From NCBI RefSeq assembly GCF_900101105.1, contig NZ_FNGA01000004.1:248001-312000 (forward strand): a DNA stretch of 64,000 nt, given 5' to 3'. Positions 58,597-64,000 of this stretch are shown here, one piece after another. Each line of letters begins with the position of its first letter. Position 1 is the first letter of the stretch. The notes beneath the pieces were generated by a model. The model had not been told where the DNA came from. It saw only the letters and a program-made list of their open reading frames with translations, and ran no database searches. This DNA is from Maridesulfovibrio ferrireducens. GTDB lineage: Bacteria; Desulfobacterota; Desulfovibrionia; Desulfovibrionales; Desulfovibrionaceae. The position numbers and the translations under genes were made by a program.

Positions 58597-58992
58597 TCAA
58601 TCGATTGACTCAGCCTTTTCCCGTTTTAGTAACCAGATACACACAGGTACCATGCTGAATTCTATGAGAATATAGACAATTAAAATTGGTGAAGGTAATC
58701 CATCAATAATTACACTCAAAATTCTTCCGGCAACTAATCCACCGCAGAAAAGAGCAAGAACAATTATTCCTGCATCACGAAATTTGGAACTAAATGCGCA
58801 ATACAACCAAAATAACCCGAGAGCAATATAGAGCATCATTACGGCCCTAAGAATATGAGATTGATCAATATTTGGAATTTGAGAATCAACCAAAAAAGTT
58901 GAAAAGAACCACTGGGGGGATACTCCGTATAGCAATGCTATAGTGGTTATCGTTACGAACGAAAAAACTAGTACACCTTTTTTAAGTATCAT
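58597..58992 (-). CDS. Small four-helix membrane protein (DUF4345-like)
   Basis: A 131-residue integral membrane protein with four hydrophobic helices: about 8-25 (VLVFSFVTITTIALLYG), 48-65 (LRAVMMLYIALGLFWLY), 72-92 (AGIIVLALFCGGLVAGRIL) and 100-122 (PILIVYILIEFSMVPVCIWL). SQIPNIDQSHILRAVMMLY and GRILSVIIDG match the DUF4345 pattern. Function unknown. It precedes the oxidoreductase gene on the same strand. Confidence 0.75.
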   Translation of the reverse strand: MILKKGVLVFSFVTITTIALLYGVSPQWFFSTFLVDSQIPNIDQSHILRAVMMLYIALGLFWLYCAFSSKFRDAGIIVLALFCGGLVAGRILSVIIDGLPSPILIVYILIEFSMVPVCIWLLKREKAESID

Positions 58993-59171
58993 AGGTGCCC
59001 CCTTTTTATATTGTGATTTTTAAATTTATAACAAAAATTAATAGAAAGGTGAGACATATTGTCTAGCTACTAGACTTTTGAGGTTTTCAGCTATTCTGTA
59101 TCGGTAACCTAGAAAAATTTGGTCTTCTGGGACTATTTGGCGGGCGAGGGTAGAATCGTTTGGCGACTTCG

Positions 59172-60359
59172 TCACCTCTCATTTTCAAGCGAGCATAACC
59201 CACATGGAACAGTGAAGTTGACTGTAGTGCCGATACCTTTCTGGCTTTCCAGCCAGATGTGTCCGCCCATCAGTTCGACGAGATGTTTTGAGATAGTAAG
59301 ACCTAATCCTGCGCCGCTGTAAGTTTTCGTCATGAAGTCTTCTCCGATGGAGAAAGGCTCAAATATATATGCCTGCTCTTCTTTGCCAATGCCGACACCG
59401 CTGTCCTTGACGGTGAAACAAAAGAATACCGTAGCTGGCTCGCTGAGAGATACTTTTTCCCCTCCCCATAATTTAATTGATACATCTATGGAACCGCTGT
59501 TGGTGAAACGCAGGGCGTTATTCAGCAGGTTCATCAAGACTTGGCGGATACGGCTAATGTCGGCATACAGAGTGGCTGGAACATTAGATTCGAATGAACT
59601 GGAAAAAGCGATTTCCTTCTGATTTGCTTGATCCCGATAGAGACTAAGAACATGGTCAATGCTTTCTTTAGTATCGAAACTACTGGGACATAAATGAACT
59701 TTACCAGTTTCAACACGGGACAATTCAAGAAGATCGTTGACCAGAGTCAACATTCGAGATGATGATACCAACGCATCTTTTAGGAAATTTTCCTGATCTT
59801 TCGTGGGGTTGTTTTCCAAAAGGAGCTGAGTCATGCCCATGATACCATTAAGAGGCGTCCGTAGTTCATGACTCATGTTGGCGAGAAATATACTTTTAGC
59901 ACGATTTGCCAGTTCAGCTTCTTCTTTGGCTTTTTCAAGTTCAATGGTTCTCTCACTGATCAGACTTTGCAACAATCTTGTTTGATTGTATAATGAGAGA
60001 TGATTTTTCACCCGTGCCATGACAATGGAAGGGTTGAAGGGCTTGATTATATAGTCCACCGCCCCGAGGCTTAAACCTTTTTCTTCGTTTTCAATTTCGT
60101 CCATGGACGTTACGAATATTATGGGAATCTGGCGAGTTCGTTCATTGGTCTTCATAGCTGTGCACACCTGATACCCGTTTATTCCCGGCATCATGATGTC
60201 CAGCAACACAAGATCGGGCTGTTCATCGGATAATGCTATCTGTAAAGCGTCATCCCCATTGATTGCTACGCTGACCCTGTACTTGATACTCAACAGTTCA
60301 CTCAAAATGTCCAAATTGGCCGGAGTGTCGTCAACAACTAAAATTCGTGCCTTATCCAT
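59172..60359 (-). CDS. Receiver-histidine kinase protein
   Basis: The 395-residue soluble protein has an N-terminal receiver ([14 protein letters not shown], phospho-Asp in [13 protein letters not shown] at about 54), a coiled coil (about 125-155), and a HisKA domain with [15 protein letters not shown] (H-box at about 170). An ATPase domain follows ([45 protein letters not shown]). It overlaps the end of the dCache kinase gene by eight bases, and the two probably form a phosphorelay. Confidence 0.93.
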   Translation of the reverse strand: MDKARILVVDDTPANLDILSELLSIKYRVSVAINGDDALQIALSDEQPDLVLLDIMMPGINGYQVCTAMKTNERTRQIPIIFVTSMDEIENEEKGLSLGAVDYIIKPFNPSIVMARVKNHLSLYNQTRLLQSLISERTIELEKAKEEAELANRAKSIFLANMSHELRTPLNGIMGMTQLLLENNPTKDQENFLKDALVSSSRMLTLVNDLLELSRVETGKVHLCPSSFDTKESIDHVLSLYRDQANQKEIAFSSSFESNVPATLYADISRIRQVLMNLLNNALRFTNSGSIDVSIKLWGGEKVSLSEPATVFFCFTVKDSGVGIGKEEQAYIFEPFSIGEDFMTKTYSGAGLGLTISKHLVELMGGHIWLESQKGIGTTVNFTVPCGLCSLENER

Positions 60360-63300
60360 CGTCTTTTTCCTTCTGCTCGCATTTCGCGATGAATTCTTTG
60401 ACTCTCGTATGGCCTCGGCTAAAGTCGAATTTATCTAGCAGCGCACCGAGTTCCTTTGCAAACTTCGGCGCAGCATGGGTCAGTCTGGATTCGATGGAAC
60501 GATAAATATCTCTTGCTTCGACATCGTGTTTTTTCAAAAAGTCCGACATAATTCTTAGCCGAGGTAATAGCTTCTGAACTTCCTGAAGCAAAAAAGTGTC
60601 GGCTTCAATGATGCCTTTATCCTTTTCAGTTCGAGGAAATGCTTTGAATATTCCTTCAATTACGCGCTTTCTTTCCTGCTCCAAGTTGTTCAGTAAAGTT
60701 ATGACTGTGTCAGAGCCGTTACTCAAAGCAATCTCCATTTCACTAAAAGCTTGATGCAGGGTGGCAGCTCCTATATTCCCTGAAACACCTTTCATATTGT
60801 GGGCCAGAGCTCGTGCTTCTTCATACTCATTTATGGAAATTAGATAATGAATCTTCGAGTGTATTTCCCCGTAATCATTGGCAAAATTTACAAGGATTTT
60901 TTCATAAAGCACGATATTTCCCCGGACTCTGGCTAGAGCCTCTTTTGCATTAATTCCAGGTAAATTATTGAAAATGAGAGGAGGATCTTCACCCTTGAGG
61001 GTCAGATGTGTTTCCACAGGTTCAGTTTCAGGTTTTTCTGGTAGCCATTTGGAAAGGATTTCCATGAGTACATCGGGATCAATGGGCTTTGTGACGTGGT
61101 CGTTCATGCCCGCCAGCAAACTTTTTTCTCTGTCGCCGACGAGAGCGTGCGCTGTCATGGCGATGATAGGGATGGATTGCAGGTTCTTGTCAGATCGAAT
61201 ATTTTTTACAGCTTGAAAACCGTCCATGATCGGCATCTGGATATCCATCAGCACGGCGTCATAAGTGTTGGTCTTGATCATCTCCACCGCTTCCTGACCA
61301 TTGTTGGCTATTGAAACGGTTACATCAGCGCCTTCGAGTATTTCCCGCGCGACCTGCTGATTGAGGTCGTTGTCCTCTGCCAGCAGGATATGAGCTCCGG
61401 CCACGTTGGCTGGCATGCCATTTCGAAATTTTTCCGAAATAGTTTTTTTCATTCGGTAGTCATTATTAGCAAAGACTTCCATGATTGTGTCGAACAGAAT
61501 CGATCGATTGAACGGCTTGAGCATGAAACCGTCCAGATCAATCTGTTCCGCCCTGTGACGGATTTCGTCATGCCCGTAAGCTGTAAGTAAGATGACTTTG
61601 GGGATATTTTCCAAGAAACTGGTTTCCTTGATTTTCTGGGCCAGTTTAATGCCGTCGATGTCTGGCATTCTCCAGTCTGTGATTACTAGCTTGAAAGGCT
61701 CGGATTTATCATATTTACGCAATAGCTCCAGTGCCTGTTCTCCCTTTTCCGCGGTTGTTACGTCGAATGTAAAGGATTGCAAAACTTTAGCGAGTACGTT
61801 TCGTAACATTCTGCTGTCATCCACAATCAGAACGCGCATGCCTCTGATTTCTTCGGGGTAAATGTAATGTTCTTGGGTATGTCTGGCCTGCAGTCCGAAT
61901 GGGATGGTGAAAATGAATTCACTTCCCTTTCCGATTTCGCTTTTTAGCTGCATGGTCCCGCTCATCAATTCCACCAGACGTTTGCTGATAGTCAGGCCAA
62001 GTCCGGTGCCTCCAAACCGTCTGGAGATGGAGCCATCGGCCTGACAGAAAGGTTGAAAAAGCTTGGCTGACTGTTCTGAGGTAATTCCGATGCCGGAATC
62101 CTGAACTGAGAATCTGATTTGCGCTGTGTCGCCAGTTTCTTCGACAAGTTTAGCCGAAATAATAATATTACCGGACTCGGTGAATTTAATTGCATTTCCT
62201 GCCAGATTCAACAGCACCTGTCCCAGACGAAGACGATCACCGATAAGCAGATTGGGAACAGTACTTCTAACCATCAGGAGCAGTTCAAGCCCCTTTTTTT
62301 CAGCTTCAAGACCAAGCATGTTGAGTATGTCGTTAAACACGTCGTCCAAGATAAAATCGACCTTTTCCAGCTCCAGCCTGTCGGCCTCAATTTTAGAGAA
62401 GTCCAGTATGTCATTGATTATACCAAGCAGTGACTTCGCGGACATGCTAACCTTCGTCAAATAATCATGCTGTTTGGGAGACATCTCCGTTTTGAGCGCC
62501 AAGTATGTCAAACCGATAATTGCGTTCATCGGAGTGCGGATCTCATGGCTCATCCGTGCTAGAAAGTCACTTTTGGCAAGGTTGGCATCTTCTGCTGTTT
62601 GTTTGGCTATTTCTAATTTTTTTTGTCCGAGAACTCGTGCACTGACAAATCTGGCTCTGGTCAACGTTCCAAAAAGTATAATCAGGAGAATTCCGGAATA
62701 CACCATCATATAGCGATATAATGCGTGTGAAACCATAGAGTTGATGGTTGAAGCCTGAGTCAGACAAACGATCTTCCACTTGTGAATATTGCCGTTGATT
62801 TCTCTCTGTCCCACTTCAGGAGATACAACGATGGTGGAATATGTATAGCCCCCCTCAAAAGAGGAGAACTGCCCCTCTGGGGACGAAATAATTTGTTTCC
62901 ATGCCTCTGGGTTAATGGCTCCAAAATTGATTTCTTTTCGGTCTGGGTACATGAACGCCCATTCTTGGGTCCTGTCTGGAGACAGAAGGCAATAGCCATC
63001 GCTGTTCAGAAGCATTGTTCGCATCGGTATCATCGAAGGGTTGCTGTGGTCGGCTGCATTTTCGACAAGGCCATCAATGATTTGTTGTCCGAGATAATTG
63101 AGCACTACTATACCTAGTCGATGGCCGGAGTTATCGTAAATAGGCATGGATATCCTGATCATTGGCTTGAGAGGCTGTTCAATCTTCCCGTTTTCAACAT
63201 TGAGATCAAATGGAGAGACGTAGACTTCGCCGAGCTTTAGATTCAAAGATTCCTTGAAGTAATAGCGGCTACTTTTGTTTTGAAGCTTCTCTTGAGGAAC

Positions 63301-63702
63301 CGCCGCAGGGTGTCCGTTGTTGTCATTGACCCTAACCAGTTCCATACCGTCATTATCAAGAATTCTAACCTGATCATACACTTTGCGGATCTGACACAAA
63401 GCTATGAACTCCGATTCAAGGTCGGTGCGGTTAACCGAGTCATTTTTTCTCAAGAAGTGCTGTACCTCAATATGGTTGCTCACCAACTGGATGTCGTTGA
63501 AGAGACTTCTCAAATCCAGACTGACCTTCTGCGCTAATAATCTGTTATGCATCTTTGCATTAATTTTGATGACTTTTTCAATTGAATCAGCTTCCTGCAG
63601 GTACATTATATAGCATCCGACACCAGCAAGAATGGCAAGAAAGGTTGTAGTTATCAGAAAACTTCGAATGGCAATAAATGACCAGATGTGCATTTTTTTC
63701 AT
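60352..63702 (-). CDS. dCache hybrid sensor kinase with two receivers and Hpt
   Basis: The start at 63702 ([20 protein letters not shown]) is preferred because it gives a clean first membrane helix (about 14-35); an ATG at 63816 would add 38 residues. A dCache periplasmic sensor covers about 40-330, ending in a second helix (332-350). HisKA with [13 protein letters not shown] (His at about 386), ATPase domain ([23 protein letters not shown]), receiver 1 ([12 protein letters not shown]), receiver 2 ([12 protein letters not shown]) and a C-terminal Hpt domain ([14 protein letters not shown]) follow. 1116 residues. The final Hpt probably passes phosphate to the partner coded next. Confidence 0.92.
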   Translation of the reverse strand: MKKMHIWSFIAIRSFLITTTFLAILAGVGCYIMYLQEADSIEKVIKINAKMHNRLLAQKVSLDLRSLFNDIQLVSNHIEVQHFLRKNDSVNRTDLESEFIALCQIRKVYDQVRILDNDGMELVRVNDNNGHPAAVPQEKLQNKSSRYYFKESLNLKLGEVYVSPFDLNVENGKIEQPLKPMIRISMPIYDNSGHRLGIVVLNYLGQQIIDGLVENAADHSNPSMIPMRTMLLNSDGYCLLSPDRTQEWAFMYPDRKEINFGAINPEAWKQIISSPEGQFSSFEGGYTYSTIVVSPEVGQREINGNIHKWKIVCLTQASTINSMVSHALYRYMMVYSGILLIILFGTLTRARFVSARVLGQKKLEIAKQTAEDANLAKSDFLARMSHEIRTPMNAIIGLTYLALKTEMSPKQHDYLTKVSMSAKSLLGIINDILDFSKIEADRLELEKVDFILDDVFNDILNMLGLEAEKKGLELLLMVRSTVPNLLIGDRLRLGQVLLNLAGNAIKFTESGNIIISAKLVEETGDTAQIRFSVQDSGIGITSEQSAKLFQPFCQADGSISRRFGGTGLGLTISKRLVELMSGTMQLKSEIGKGSEFIFTIPFGLQARHTQEHYIYPEEIRGMRVLIVDDSRMLRNVLAKVLQSFTFDVTTAEKGEQALELLRKYDKSEPFKLVITDWRMPDIDGIKLAQKIKETSFLENIPKVILLTAYGHDEIRHRAEQIDLDGFMLKPFNRSILFDTIMEVFANNDYRMKKTISEKFRNGMPANVAGAHILLAEDNDLNQQVAREILEGADVTVSIANNGQEAVEMIKTNTYDAVLMDIQMPIMDGFQAVKNIRSDKNLQSIPIIAMTAHALVGDREKSLLAGMNDHVTKPIDPDVLMEILSKWLPEKPETEPVETHLTLKGEDPPLIFNNLPGINAKEALARVRGNIVLYEKILVNFANDYGEIHSKIHYLISINEYEEARALAHNMKGVSGNIGAATLHQAFSEMEIALSNGSDTVITLLNNLEQERKRVIEGIFKAFPRTEKDKGIIEADTFLLQEVQKLLPRLRIMSDFLKKHDVEARDIYRSIESRLTHAAPKFAKELGALLDKFDFSRGHTRVKEFIAKCEQKEKDDG

Positions 63703-63953
63703 AGTACAATTCTCAAATGTATTGAATGAACAAAAAAGAAGGCGTATTATGATTGTTATCACACAATAAAGGGTGGGTACACAATAATCCTTCCGATATT
63801 GTTGAGAGGCTTTCAAAGTACTGCTATAAAATGTTAACTTGCATTGTTCTTTTATATTAACATTTTAAAAAATAAGGATATTTTGTTGTTTTATGCTTAA
63901 AGTTACAATTTTAACCATATAATTTTTTCAATCTGGGAAGGCGGGAGATCAAA

Positions 63954-64000
63954 ATGGAAGTGCAACCCTTACAGACTGTCTTGGTAGTGGATGACATGGC
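63954..64000 (+). CDS. Start of a response regulator (cut by the window edge)
   Basis: ATG at 63954 with GGGAG at 63943-63947. The 15 codons visible read MEVQPLQTVLVVDDM, the first strand and acidic pair of a receiver domain. It is divergent from the dCache kinase gene, with 251 bases between, and may be part of the same signalling set. Confidence 0.7.
   Translation, partial: MEVQPLQTVLVVDDM

Noticed and set aside
1-64000. CRISPR arrays
   Set aside because: No regularly spaced repeats of 24-40 bases with unique spacers and no cas-like gene were seen.

Overview
The window looks like a chromosome segment of a Desulfovibrio-like bacterium (Desulfovibrionota, probably Maridesulfovibrio or a relative). 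This is inferred from the rod/hook-junction gene order flgF-flgG-flgA-flgH-flgI-flgJ-flgN-flgK-flgL-csrA-fliW-flgM behind a sigma-54 type promoter, the moderately AT-rich composition, and the many two-component kinases. No database search was possible.

Left part (1 to about 23.9 kb), core genome. nusA and rimP run leftward behind a terminator-ended leader RNA. A small Gly/Pro-repeat protein gene follows, then the rightward flagellar operon (2.85-13.3 kb) with the CsrA/FliW regulatory pair, and flgM facing it. Next come housekeeping genes: nadK, a DUF89-like gene, mltA, gatB, mtnA, der, tRNA-Ser(GCU), a LuxR-type response regulator and tRNA-Ser(UGA).

Middle part (23.91-57.75 kb), an integrated mobilizable element of about 33.8 kb in the 3' end of tRNA-Ser(UGA). 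A 24-bp direct repeat of the tRNA end bounds it, and TGAGTAAC arm-type motifs lie just inside both ends. It carries a P4-type tyrosine integrase; a MacA/ABC/FtsX/outer-membrane-factor efflux operon with its own CusRS-like two-component pair and a Cys-rich secreted protein; a coupled response regulator - TonB receptor - YfiR-like - histidine kinase operon; and a flagellar set coding only for exterior parts (flagellin, FlgD, FlgE, FlgK, FlgL, FliD) with its own small sigma factor. It also carries a relaxase/MobB/MobC set, a primase-helicase split by an in-frame amber codon, an AlpA-like regulator, a Fic protein and a nuclease-NACHT protein that is a likely anti-phage effector. There is no type IV secretion system, so it is probably mobilized by a helper (an IME).

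Right part (57.75-64 kb), core genome again: the displaced terminator of the tRNA, an NAD(P)-binding oxidoreductase, a DUF4345-like membrane protein, a response-regulator/kinase hybrid overlapping a large dCache hybrid kinase, and the first codons of a divergent response regulator.

The most unusual feature is the element-borne flagellar set. It codes for the hook, hook cap, both junction proteins, filament cap and filament, but for no basal body, motor or export part. It reads as a replacement exterior that would need the resident basal body, and therefore could change the surface of the host flagellum after transfer.
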